Source of the DNA: a virus
Direction: 5' to 3' (one strand)
Virus record (IMG/VR): IMGVR_UViG_3300036846_000474
Location: 1 to 41,461 of that record
Length of the DNA: 41,461 nt
Positions within the stretch are counted from its first letter, which is position 1; each line of letters begins with the position of its first letter. The notes beneath the pieces are model-generated. The model saw only the letters and a list, made by a program, of their open reading frames with translations. It made no database searches and was not told the DNA's origin. Positions 28,829 to 36,491 of the stretch are shown in pieces. Position numbers and translations under genes: made by a program.

Positions 28829-30133
28829 ATGGCCTACGCAAAGGAATTGCGTGAGAAGCAGCAGCGCATCGCAACACAGATGCGCGCTATCGTGGACGCG
28901 GCCAAGAAGGAAAGCCGCGGTCTGAGCACAGAGGAGCGTACCCGCTGGGATAACATGCTCACGGATTACAACCTCAACGAAGCATCGATCAAAGTCGAGG
29001 AGCAGATGGTCGAGATCGAGACCTCTCTCGGAAAAGTGAGCGAGCTCGAAATCATTCCCGCCTTCGCGGATGCCGGTCGCGATCGGAATACGGGCGGGAG
29101 ACGCCAGTCGAAGATCGTCGATAACACGCCGCACGGAAAAGCATTCGGGAAGTGGCTCCGGAAGGGTATGACGGGCCTGACAAGCGACGAGCAGGAATTA
29201 ATGCAAAGTCGATTCGTCGGCGATATCAACAACGCGCAGACGGTTACCGGCTCCGGTGGCGGTTACCTGATCCCGCAAGGCTTTTCCGACAAGCTCGAGG
29301 AAGCACTGAAATTCTTCGGCGGGATTATCGGAGAGGTGGATACGTTCGACACGGATACCGGCGCGCCGCTTCCTTGGCCGACAGTGAACGATACGACGAA
29401 CCGGGGCCGGATGCTCGCGATCAATACGCAACTCACCGAGACCGATCTCGTGTTCGGGCAAGTGACGTTTAACGCGTTTACCGGTACATCGGACTCGGTT
29501 CTGGTTCCGATTCAACTGATTCAGGATTCGTATTTCGATATGGATTCGTTCTTGGCGCGCGCGCTCGGGACGCGTCTCGGTCGTTTGATGAATCAGCAAT
29601 GCACGGTCGGAGTCGGTACGACCGCACCGATGGGTATCCAGACGGCAGCGGTCGCGGCCGGGAATACGATACAGGGCGCGGTGGGCTCGTCAACCTCGAT
29701 TACCTATCCGAGTCTGGTCGATCTGATGCACCTCGTCGATCCGGCGTATCGCGCGCGGCCGTCGGCGAAATTCATGTTCCATGACAACACGCTCAAGGTG
29801 CTCCGGAAGCTCGTTGATACCGCGGGTCGTCCGCTATGGCAACCGGGACTCACGGCGGGCTTCGGCCAACCATACCCGGAAACCATCTTGGATAAGCCGT
29901 ACGTGATCAATAACGATATGCCGGTGATGGCGGCGAGCGCGTACGCGCTTCTGTTCGGCGATCTCTCGCTCTATAAACTCCGCCGTGTCGCGGGAGGGAT
30001 CACGATCCTGCGGCTCGTCGAACGTTATGCCGATTACCTTCAGGTGGGCTTCCTTGGGTTCTGCCGCTTCGATGGAAATCTGATCGACGCCGGCACGCAC
30101 CCGATCGGAGTCTTTCAGAACTCCGCGACATAA
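28829..30133 (+). CDS. Major capsid protein, HK97 fold
   Basis: 434 aa from ATG at 28829 with GAAGGAG upstream; the open frame to 28559 runs through the structured leader and lacks a ribosome site. Residues 1-80 are a coiled coil (delta domain-like), probably removed by the upstream protease. The body matches HK97: GGGYLIPQGFSDKL (about 139-152), a strand with VPIQLIQDSYFDMDSFL (E-loop to spine helix), FMFHDN, and the C-terminal GDLSLYKLR. It forms the icosahedral shell. Confidence 0.95.
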   Translation: MAYAKELREKQQRIATQMRAIVDAAKKESRGLSTEERTRWDNMLTDYNLNEASIKVEEQMVEIETSLGKVSELEIIPAFADAGRDRNTGGRRQSKIVDNTPHGKAFGKWLRKGMTGLTSDEQELMQSRFVGDINNAQTVTGSGGGYLIPQGFSDKLEEALKFFGGIIGEVDTFDTDTGAPLPWPTVNDTTNRGRMLAINTQLTETDLVFGQVTFNAFTGTSDSVLVPIQLIQDSYFDMDSFLARALGTRLGRLMNQQCTVGVGTTAPMGIQTAAVAAGNTIQGAVGSSTSITYPSLVDLMHLVDPAYRARPSAKFMFHDNTLKVLRKLVDTAGRPLWQPGLTAGFGQPYPETILDKPYVINNDMPVMAASAYALLFGDLSLYKLRRVAGGITILRLVERYADYLQVGFLGFCRFDGNLIDAGTHPIGVFQNSAT

Positions 30134-30149
30134 AACAAACGCAGTAAAC

Positions 30150-30185
30150 CGCGCGCGAAGCCGGGTGATAAATCCGGCGCGCGCG
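30150..30185 (+). promoter_or_regulatory. GC-rich hairpin after the capsid gene
   Basis: CGCGCGC (30150-30156), bulge GAA, GCCGG, loop GTGATAAAT, CCGGC, GCGCGCG (30179-30185): 12 bp. No T-run, so it is more likely an mRNA-stabilising 3' structure or attenuator than a terminator. Confidence 0.55.
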
Positions 30186-30210
30186 CTTACGTTCCTATGG
30201 AGAAAAACCA

Positions 30211-30534
30211 ATGAAGATCGTTATTAGAACGCCGATCGCCGGTCACGCCGAAGAGATGTATTCACTGCCGGAGTTTAGCTTTCGACCCGGCGAGCTCGTC
30301 GAGATCGACGACGCGCTTGCGGGTCACTGGCTCGCTTCGGGGATCGCCGAAGCCGCGCCGGATATTCCGCAACCAGAGGAGAAGCCGGAAGAGGAGAAGC
30401 CACCTCACCACGGCGCGCCGACTCATCACGAGCCGCAATCGGAGCCGACTCACGAGATCCACGCGGAGCACTCGGCGAGACGTTCGGAGCCGACGACCCA
30501 GACGACGCATAAGAAGCCGCCAGCGCGCGCGTAG
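30211..30534 (+). CDS. Small head-module protein with Pro/His-rich tail
   Basis: 107 aa, ATG with GGAG upstream. Residues 1-50 form a compact beta domain (FSFRPGELVEIDDALAGHWLASGIAE) similar to small head-joining or decoration proteins found next to capsid genes. The remaining half is low-complexity Pro, Glu, His and Arg and probably disordered. Likely virion-associated. Confidence 0.65.
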   Translation: MKIVIRTPIAGHAEEMYSLPEFSFRPGELVEIDDALAGHWLASGIAEAAPDIPQPEEKPEEEKPPHHGAPTHHEPQSEPTHEIHAEHSARRSEPTTQTTHKKPPARA

Positions 30535-30550
30535 TCGAGGAAGGGAAGCA

Positions 30551-31402
30551 ATGGCATTTCTGACTATCGTTCCGCCGACTACGGAACCGGTCACCGTCGA
30601 TGACCTGATCAGCTATTCGCATATCGATCCGAATGAAGATCGGGTGTCGCTTCAAAGGCTGGTGACGGGTGCGCGCGAGTGGTGCGAGGCGTTCTGTGAG
30701 CGCGCGTTCGTATTCCAGACCAAGCGGCTCACGATGGATTTTTTCCCCGGCTATATCGATCAGAAGTTAGCCGGTCGAAAAGTCGCATCGCCATTCGTCG
30801 CCGGTTCGAATGCGGTTCTCGTCGGTATCCGTTACGCCATCATGCTTCCGTGGCCGAGCGCGCGCAAGGTCACCAATTTTACTTACATCGATCCGACGGG
30901 CGGAACACAAACGCTGGTCGATGGCGTGACGTATATCTCCGATCTCGATTCTCAACCGGCGCGGCTTACGCCGGATGCTCAAAGCGGGCAGATGTGGCCC
31001 GTCGCGCGCGTTCAAATTAGCGCGATCACGATCGACTATCTCGCGGGGTGGGCTGGCCTGATCCCGTTCTCGATGGCGAACGGCTCCGCGGTCGTGACGT
31101 CAACGTTCCCGTTTATGAAGCGCGATATCGGTACGCCGATCATCATCCCGAAGGGAGCCGATGGCACGTCGGACCTCCTGACGACGATTCTCTCCGTGGA
31201 TTCGAACGGCCAAGCGACGCTCGCGAAGCCAGCCGGTGCGGATATTCCTTCAGGGTTCACGAATTTCGGTACGATCCCGAGCTCGGTTCAGAACGCAATT
31301 CTGGAGCTCGCAGCGACGCGTTACGAGAAGCGGATCAACATCGAAAAAATAATGGACGGCATCAAAGACGCGCTTATGCCGTACAAGGATGCGAGGCTCT
31401 AA
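30551..31402 (+). CDS. Head-tail connector (gp6/gp15-like adaptor)
   Basis: 283 aa from ATG at 30551 with GAGGAAGGGA upstream; the open frame to 30317 shadows the previous gene. The N-terminus (VTVDDLISYSHIDPNED, LVTGAREWCEAFCERAFVFQT) is the HK97 gp6-type adaptor core. Most family members have 100-200 aa; this one has an extra domain at about 180-245 with Gly/Ser strands before the final helix. It binds the portal and passes DNA to the tail. Confidence 0.85.
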   Translation: MAFLTIVPPTTEPVTVDDLISYSHIDPNEDRVSLQRLVTGAREWCEAFCERAFVFQTKRLTMDFFPGYIDQKLAGRKVASPFVAGSNAVLVGIRYAIMLPWPSARKVTNFTYIDPTGGTQTLVDGVTYISDLDSQPARLTPDAQSGQMWPVARVQISAITIDYLAGWAGLIPFSMANGSAVVTSTFPFMKRDIGTPIIIPKGADGTSDLLTTILSVDSNGQATLAKPAGADIPSGFTNFGTIPSSVQNAILELAATRYEKRINIEKIMDGIKDALMPYKDARL

Positions 31403-31800
31403 TGCCCGGCCGTCCACCGATTTTTATCGATCCCGATTTTCTCGTGATCGATCCCGCGGAGCTTCATAACTTCATCACGATCGAAGCGGGAACCGGCTCG
31501 ACCGACGCGCTCGGCGGTTCCGTAACTCCGACTACATGGGAGACCGTTCTCTCTACTTGGGCGGCGATCTTCACACCAACCGGCCGCGAGTTTTCTCAGC
31601 CCGGTCAACTGGTTTCTCAGATCTCGCATATCGTCAAAATTCGTTTTCCGAAAGCCGTACCGATTCGGTCGAACTATCGCGTCGCGTATCGCTCGCGTCA
31701 CTTCCGGATTCAGTACGTCGAGAACGTGAAAGAGCGCGATTTCGTTTTACTCCTCTACTGTCTCGAGATCGACAGCGGTGGAGGCGGAGGGTGTCCGTAA
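31402..31800 (+). CDS. Head-closure / head-tail joining protein (SPP1 gp16-like)
   Basis: 132 aa, TAATG overlap. A small beta barrel with the pattern TWETVLSTWAAIFTPTGRE and FRIQYVENVKERDFVLLLYCLEI is the head-tail joining (stopper) family, which closes the capsid after packaging. Gene order (connector, closure, terminator, tube) supports the call. Confidence 0.85.
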   Translation: MPGRPPIFIDPDFLVIDPAELHNFITIEAGTGSTDALGGSVTPTTWETVLSTWAAIFTPTGREFSQPGQLVSQISHIVKIRFPKAVPIRSNYRVAYRSRHFRIQYVENVKERDFVLLLYCLEIDSGGGGGCP

Positions 31801-32190
31801 ATGCTCGAGCCCGGTCTCTATTCGATGCTCGCCGCCGATACCGGGCTCGCTGCGCTCGTCGGCAACGGAATTTATCTGATCCAAGCTCCGGAGTGCGCGT
31901 ATCCATGCGTGACATACAAACTCTTCGGCGGTCCATCTGATCCGACGCTCGAGACGATGGGAACGATCGAGCAACGCGCGGAGTTTAACGCGTTCGCGGA
32001 GACCGGGCTCGTCGCCGCTCAGATCCGCGATGCGGTAATCGCCGCGGTCGCGAACTGGCGCGGATTACTCGCCGACGGATCGACGGTCTTATCGACCCGG
32101 CTCGTCAATGCGGCGTCAGATTTCGAGCCGGGAGAAGATCGGATTTTTCGCATGATGACGGAGTTTTACATCCTCTATACCACCCCGTAA
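31801..32190 (+). CDS. Tail completion / tail terminator protein (DUF3168-like)
   Basis: 129 aa, ATG directly after the previous stop. GLYSMLAADTGLAALVGNGIYLIQAP and YPCVTYKLFGG followed by an Arg/Glu rich helix match DUF3168/gp17-type proteins, which cap the tail tube and dock it to the head. Placed directly before the tube gene as usual. Confidence 0.85.
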   Translation: MLEPGLYSMLAADTGLAALVGNGIYLIQAPECAYPCVTYKLFGGPSDPTLETMGTIEQRAEFNAFAETGLVAAQIRDAVIAAVANWRGLLADGSTVLSTRLVNAASDFEPGEDRIFRMMTEFYILYTTP

Positions 32191-32211
32191 CAAACACAAG
32201 GAGCGATAACA

Positions 32212-32679
32212 ATGGCTGACAAGGGAACAGCAACACCGATGGTGTATTCAGGCAGCAAAGCGCAGGCTGGACGCGGCTCCGTACTGGCGATCGGTTCGAC
32301 GCCGACGCCGATCGGAGAAGTGTCCGACGTTCCATTCAATCGACCAGAATGGGATGTAGTCGATACCACTAACTTTGATTCCGGCTCAGACGAAGAGCAA
32401 CTCGTCACAATTCGGAAAGCGGCGACGTTTAGCATTACCGGAAATCGAGTCGGTTCTGATGCTGGTCAGTCAGCAGCGGAAGCGGCGTATCAGGGCGGGA
32501 CGCTTACGCCGTTTACGATGACGCTTCCGAAGACAGCGTTGCAAACTACGGCGGGAGACAAATACTCATTTAGCGCGTTTGTGAAGGGCTCTACGTTCAA
32601 GGTACAGCCGACAGCGAAGATCGAATTTACCTTGAATCTTCTGACGAGCGGACCGGTGACAGTGACACCCGGCTCGTAA
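32212..32679 (+). CDS. Major tail tube protein
   Basis: 155 aa, ATG with AAGGAG upstream. Beta-rich, with AIGSTPTPIGEVSDV, VDTTNFDS and TAKIEFTLNLLTSGPV strands of the lambda gpV/HK97-type tube subunit. As expected, it lies between the tail terminator and the chaperone genes. A stable hairpin follows the gene. Confidence 0.85.
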   Translation: MADKGTATPMVYSGSKAQAGRGSVLAIGSTPTPIGEVSDVPFNRPEWDVVDTTNFDSGSDEEQLVTIRKAATFSITGNRVGSDAGQSAAEAAYQGGTLTPFTMTLPKTALQTTAGDKYSFSAFVKGSTFKVQPTAKIEFTLNLLTSGPVTVTPGS

Positions 32680-32723
32680 ATAGCCGCGCGTGATATTCGC
32701 TCCGAAAAAAGGGTTGTACTTGG

Positions 32724-32774
32724 GAGCCGCTCGATCGCCTTTGACCTGGCTGGTAAAACCCGGTCGAGCGGCTC
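32724..32774 (+). terminator. Large hairpin after the tail tube gene
   Basis: GAGCCGCTCGATCG (32724-32737) pairs with CGGTCGAGCGGCTC (32761-32774): 14 bp with one G-T. The loop contains ACC-TGGCT-GGT. It is followed by GATTTGTT, a poor T-tract. It may be a partial terminator or mRNA stabiliser that gives more tube protein than downstream tail proteins. Confidence 0.6.
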
Positions 32775-32796
32775 GATTTGTTAGAGGAGTTTTTCT

Positions 32797-33189
32797 ATGA
32801 GGCGAAATATTGCGGGCAGTGCCGCCGACGCGACACTCCCACGGACGCCGATTACGATCGGCGGTAAAGAATACAATCTTTGTTTCGATCTCGGCGCGTT
32901 AGCGGAAGCGGAGACGGCGATTAATGCTGAATACATTCGCGCGAAGCGGCCGGAGCGCGTCAACCTCTTGGTATCGCTCAGTGAGTTGAACCTCGAGAAT
33001 ACGCGGATCATGTTCGGCGCTTCGCTGCGTACGTTTCACCCGGAGCTCTCATTCGAGGAAGCGCGCGCCGTACTCGGGCTCGGCGACGTATTCCGGGTCG
33101 TAACGGCGATCGAGAGCGCATGGGCTGCGTCAACGGCCGATCCGGAGAATACGGCGCACCCTATCGCGGCCGCCGAAAGCGCCGCTTAG
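32797..33189 (+). CDS. Tail assembly chaperone, upstream frame (gpG-like)
   Basis: 130 aa, ATG with AGAGGAG upstream. TPITIGGKEYNLCFDLGALAEAE and MFGASLRTFHPELSFEEARAVLG are typical of gpG-like/GTA chaperones that bind the tape measure. The end overlaps a -1 frame that continues as the downstream chaperone half, so a minor longer product is expected by frameshifting. Confidence 0.85.
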   Translation: MRRNIAGSAADATLPRTPITIGGKEYNLCFDLGALAEAETAINAEYIRAKRPERVNLLVSLSELNLENTRIMFGASLRTFHPELSFEEARAVLGLGDVFRVVTAIESAWAASTADPENTAHPIAAAESAA

Positions 33190-33644
33190 ATCGCGAGCCG
33201 ACTTGGGCGGAGGAGTACGCTTTCGCGCGGATTAGGCTCGGGCTCACGAAAGAGGAATTCTTCGCGCTTACGCCGCGGCTCTTCGGCGAGCTCCGGAAGC
33301 AATGGCGTATAGGTGAACGCGAAGTTCATACGATGGTGTCGCTCCTCAGGCTCGACATTATCAACTTCAGTATGCGCGGACCGAAAGAGCGCATCAAGTT
33401 GAGCGATGTTCTCCCACCGGAAGAGAGCGCGAAGCCGATCCCGGCGAAGCGTATGACGGCCAAGCGGCGCGCGATGGTCGCCGACGGAATCCGAGCGATG
33501 TTCGCAGGGATGGAGATAGCGAAGAAAGAGGAGCCGAATGGACGAATTCACTTCGACGATCGTGGGGCTGAAGGAGCTCGACCAGAAATTAACAGAGCTC
33601 AAGACGACGACCGGACGCCGGATTTTAAAAAAAGCTCTTCTTGA
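33120..33644 (+). CDS. Tail assembly chaperone, -1 frame extension (gpT-like)
   Basis: The conserved part begins after about residue 24: TWAEEYAFARIRLGLTKEEFFALTPRLFGELRKQW (in pieces), the usual second half of the lambda gpG-T pair, followed by a basic linker. The ATG at 33120 has poor ribosome context and the first 23 residues duplicate the upstream coding DNA in another frame, so expression is expected by a -1 shift in 33120-33189 rather than from this start. It overlaps the next gene by 107 bases. Confidence 0.75.
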   Translation: MGCVNGRSGEYGAPYRGRRKRRLDREPTWAEEYAFARIRLGLTKEEFFALTPRLFGELRKQWRIGEREVHTMVSLLRLDIINFSMRGPKERIKLSDVLPPEESAKPIPAKRMTAKRRAMVADGIRAMFAGMEIAKKEEPNGRIHFDDRGAEGARPEINRAQDDDRTPDFKKSSS

Positions 33645-34038
33645 TGGCGGCAAAGTATTCCGGCTCGCGATCGCGGAGCGAGCTCCGGAGCGGCCGGATT
33701 TACCACACGGCGACGCGCTCACACCCGGCGCGTTGCGGCGCGATATCGAGCTCCGCTTCGGATTCGACCCGCAGGGGCTTCCCGCGGCGATCATCGAACC
33801 GGGTCGTTATACGCGCCACGTTGCGCGGTGGGTCGAGTACGGTCACCGGCTGGTGCGCGGCGGGTACAGCAAGATCGATCGCGGCGGGAACGTCCGCGGA
33901 CCCGGTAAGGTGCTGAACCGCGCAAACGTTCCGGCGTACCCGTTCATTCGGCCGGGATACGAGTCGGCGCGCGCCGCAGCGGTCGCGGCGTTCGTCGTAT
34001 CGCTTAGAGCAGGGATTGAGAAAGCGGCGAAAGGGTAA
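33538..34038 (+). CDS. HK97 gp10-like tail/neck protein
   Basis: 166 aa, ATG with AGAGGAG upstream. STIVGLKELDQKLTEL, ILKKALLDGGKVFRLAIAERAP and YGHRLVRGG, with the ending AYPFIRPGYESAR, match the HK97 gp10 family, a neck or tail-completion component. It overlaps the chaperone frame by 107 bases and is followed by the tape measure after two bases. Confidence 0.85.
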   Translation: MDEFTSTIVGLKELDQKLTELKTTTGRRILKKALLDGGKVFRLAIAERAPERPDLPHGDALTPGALRRDIELRFGFDPQGLPAAIIEPGRYTRHVARWVEYGHRLVRGGYSKIDRGGNVRGPGKVLNRANVPAYPFIRPGYESARAAAVAAFVVSLRAGIEKAAKG

Positions 34039-34040
34039 TC

Positions 34041-36428
34041 ATGGCGGAAAATGCTGGCGAAGTAAAAGTCATTCTCGCCGCCGATGGTACGTCGTGGTCG
34101 AGCGCGCTCGATAAGGCGCAACGCCAACTCGACAGCTTGAAAAAGAGCGCGCCGGGTCTCGGTCAGTCGATGCGCAAGGAGATGACGGAAGCGCGCGGCT
34201 CGATCGCTTTACTTGGTGAAGAGATCGGTATCCGTCTACCGCGTCACGTTCGCTCATTCCTCGCGGAGCTTCCCGGCGTCGCGAGCGCAATGTCGGCCGC
34301 GTTTACCGGCGTGGCTATCATCGCGATCGGCGTCGCGCTCTTCGAAGCCGGAAAGAAAGTCGCCGAGTTTGTCAAAAAGACGGAAGAGGCGGCGAAGAAA
34401 AACGAAGAGGCATGGCGAAACCTCTCGAGCGGGCTTCACATTACAAACGATCAGCTTCAGGTCTCGAATGACAAACTCGCGGAGACGATCGCGAAGCTCG
34501 GCGGGAAACCTCAGAACGGATTAAAGCTCGCGCTCGATGAAGCGATTCTCTCCGCCGACGAGCTCGGCAAGAAGATCGACGAAGACACGAAAAAATTAAC
34601 TGAGCAGTTGAACGTTAATCGGCCATCGCTGATGAAGCAACTTTTCGGTTCGGCCGATACCGACGATATCAAAGCGAAGTGGGATGATCTCGCCTCAAAG
34701 ATTACAGAGACGCGCGTCGCCGGAGTCGAATCGATTCGCGCGGCCGGCACGAATCCGGATGACGTTAAAAAAGCACAAGACAAGCTCGATCGCGATCTCC
34801 AGACGCTTTATGAAGAGGGATCGAAGTTTGCGTCTGCGGTATATAAAAGTGCGCGAACGGCGCAGGATGCGCAGTGGAAGCACGCGCAGGGGATACCGGT
34901 CGCGCAGGATTTGATCAGCGGCTTTAATAGCCAAGATATGACGGGACGCATCGCTGCGTCTGCCGGAATGATGGACTTTTTTGGAGTCCAATCAGATTAC
35001 CTGAGCGGAACGGCGACGGCGCGCGCGCTCGGAAAAACGAAAGACCAACTCGAGGCGGCGCGCGACGCGAACGAAGCTCTGAAGCGGCTTACCGCGGATC
35101 GTCTGCGCGCGATGGAAGATGAGCTCGCGCAAGAGAAGATGCTCCACTCTATGACGCTCGAGGAAGAGCGGAGCTTCTGGCAGAAACGATATATGGCCGG
35201 GTCGAATCTCGGCGATCCGATCAACGATCTGATCGCGCGCCGGATCGCTCCGCTTAATCAGGAGATTTTGAAACAGGACGCGGAGCAACTCAAAAAGTGG
35301 ACGGTAATGATCGAGCAGCTCGAGAAGACCAAGCCGGAGCGGTTTGATTTCGGCGAGGTGCCGGATGTATTTCGCATCCCGGCGAGCGGCGCGGAGAGCG
35401 CGCGCCAAGCGGCGCTACATGACCGGCCGGAACTGCTTCGCTCGATCGCCGCGGCTCAAGCCGAGTTGAACGTCGCGGAAGGAGTCGAGTCAGGGCTCCT
35501 CGATAAGAGCGCGACCGCGACGATTCGCCAGATGAACGCCGTCGCGAAGCTCCGCGCCGAGCTCGACGAGCTCTATGCGAAACAGGCCGCGGTCCGGTCT
35601 CTTTCGCCGCAGTCCTATACGGCGACGATGAATCCGGAGTTTCTTCAGAACGAGGTAATTCAGAAACAGGCTCAACTCGGCGCGGCGACGCAGGAGCTCC
35701 AGTATCAAACTGAAAAGGATACGTTCGGCGCGCAAATGAGCGTGATGTTTAACGATTGGATCCGACAGGCGACGGACCTCAAGGGCATTATGGGCGGATT
35801 GTTCCAAGAGACGATGAATTCCGTTAACGAAGGGATTATCAAAACGATTACGACGCGGAACAATCCCCACCTCTGGACCGATACCGGAAAACAGATCGCG
35901 ACCGGCGTCGCGCGGAAGGGACTCGAGTTTGGCGAGGGCTCGATCGCGAAAGCTCTCAAGTTACCCGGCGTCGGCAAGCTCGGCTCGAGCGCGGCTAACG
36001 CGATGTGGACGCGGAGCGCGGATACGTTTAAATCGGGCTCGACTACTCTTGGCGGGCTGATCAACTCGAGCTCGGCGGGCTCCGGCGCGAGCGGCTTCGG
36101 TAAGTCGATACTCGGGTCGCTTATGAATATGATTCCGTTTTTAGCTGGCGGCGGATATCTCGAGACGAATATGCCCGCGGTCGTCGGCGAGCACGGGCCG
36201 GAGCTCTTCATCCCGAGCGGCTCCGGCCGGATAGTTCCGAACGATGCGCCGATGCTCGGGACGAGCCATACGTGGAATATCGACGCGCGCGGCTCGAATG
36301 ATCCCGCCGCGGTTCGCGCCGCGGTTCAGCGCGGGATTATGGAAGCCGCGCCGCATATCGCGGTGAGCGCGATCGCGGCACAGAACGAGCTCCGTTCCCG
36401 AATGCCGTCTATGAGCACGATGCGTTAA
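34041..36428 (+). CDS. Tape measure protein
   Basis: 795 aa. A coiled-coil N-terminus (SALDKAQRQLDSLKK), a hydrophobic segment at about 75-110 (VASAMSAAFTGVAIIAIGVA), long charged helices, and the C-terminal GGGYLETNMPAVVGEHGPELFIPSGSG motif (in pieces) common to tape measures. Using the usual 1.5 angstrom per residue, the tail would be about 120 nm. It sets tail length and may help DNA entry. Confidence 0.93.
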   Translation: MAENAGEVKVILAADGTSWSSALDKAQRQLDSLKKSAPGLGQSMRKEMTEARGSIALLGEEIGIRLPRHVRSFLAELPGVASAMSAAFTGVAIIAIGVALFEAGKKVAEFVKKTEEAAKKNEEAWRNLSSGLHITNDQLQVSNDKLAETIAKLGGKPQNGLKLALDEAILSADELGKKIDEDTKKLTEQLNVNRPSLMKQLFGSADTDDIKAKWDDLASKITETRVAGVESIRAAGTNPDDVKKAQDKLDRDLQTLYEEGSKFASAVYKSARTAQDAQWKHAQGIPVAQDLISGFNSQDMTGRIAASAGMMDFFGVQSDYLSGTATARALGKTKDQLEAARDANEALKRLTADRLRAMEDELAQEKMLHSMTLEEERSFWQKRYMAGSNLGDPINDLIARRIAPLNQEILKQDAEQLKKWTVMIEQLEKTKPERFDFGEVPDVFRIPASGAESARQAALHDRPELLRSIAAAQAELNVAEGVESGLLDKSATATIRQMNAVAKLRAELDELYAKQAAVRSLSPQSYTATMNPEFLQNEVIQKQAQLGAATQELQYQTEKDTFGAQMSVMFNDWIRQATDLKGIMGGLFQETMNSVNEGIIKTITTRNNPHLWTDTGKQIATGVARKGLEFGEGSIAKALKLPGVGKLGSSAANAMWTRSADTFKSGSTTLGGLINSSSAGSGASGFGKSILGSLMNMIPFLAGGGYLETNMPAVVGEHGPELFIPSGSGRIVPNDAPMLGTSHTWNIDARGSNDPAAVRAAVQRGIMEAAPHIAVSAIAAQNELRSRMPSMSTMR

Positions 36429-36437
36429 ACCCGTTTT

Positions 36438-36455
36438 CCCGGCGCAATAGCCGGG
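36438..36455 (+). promoter_or_regulatory. Hairpin in leader of the fibre gene
   Basis: CCCGGC, loop GCAATA, GCCGGG, located in the 63-base gap between tape measure and fibre gene. No T-run follows; it might only be an mRNA boundary structure. Confidence 0.4.
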
Positions 36456-36491
36456 CACCACGACGATTACCAAATTTTCCGGGGGAAACCT

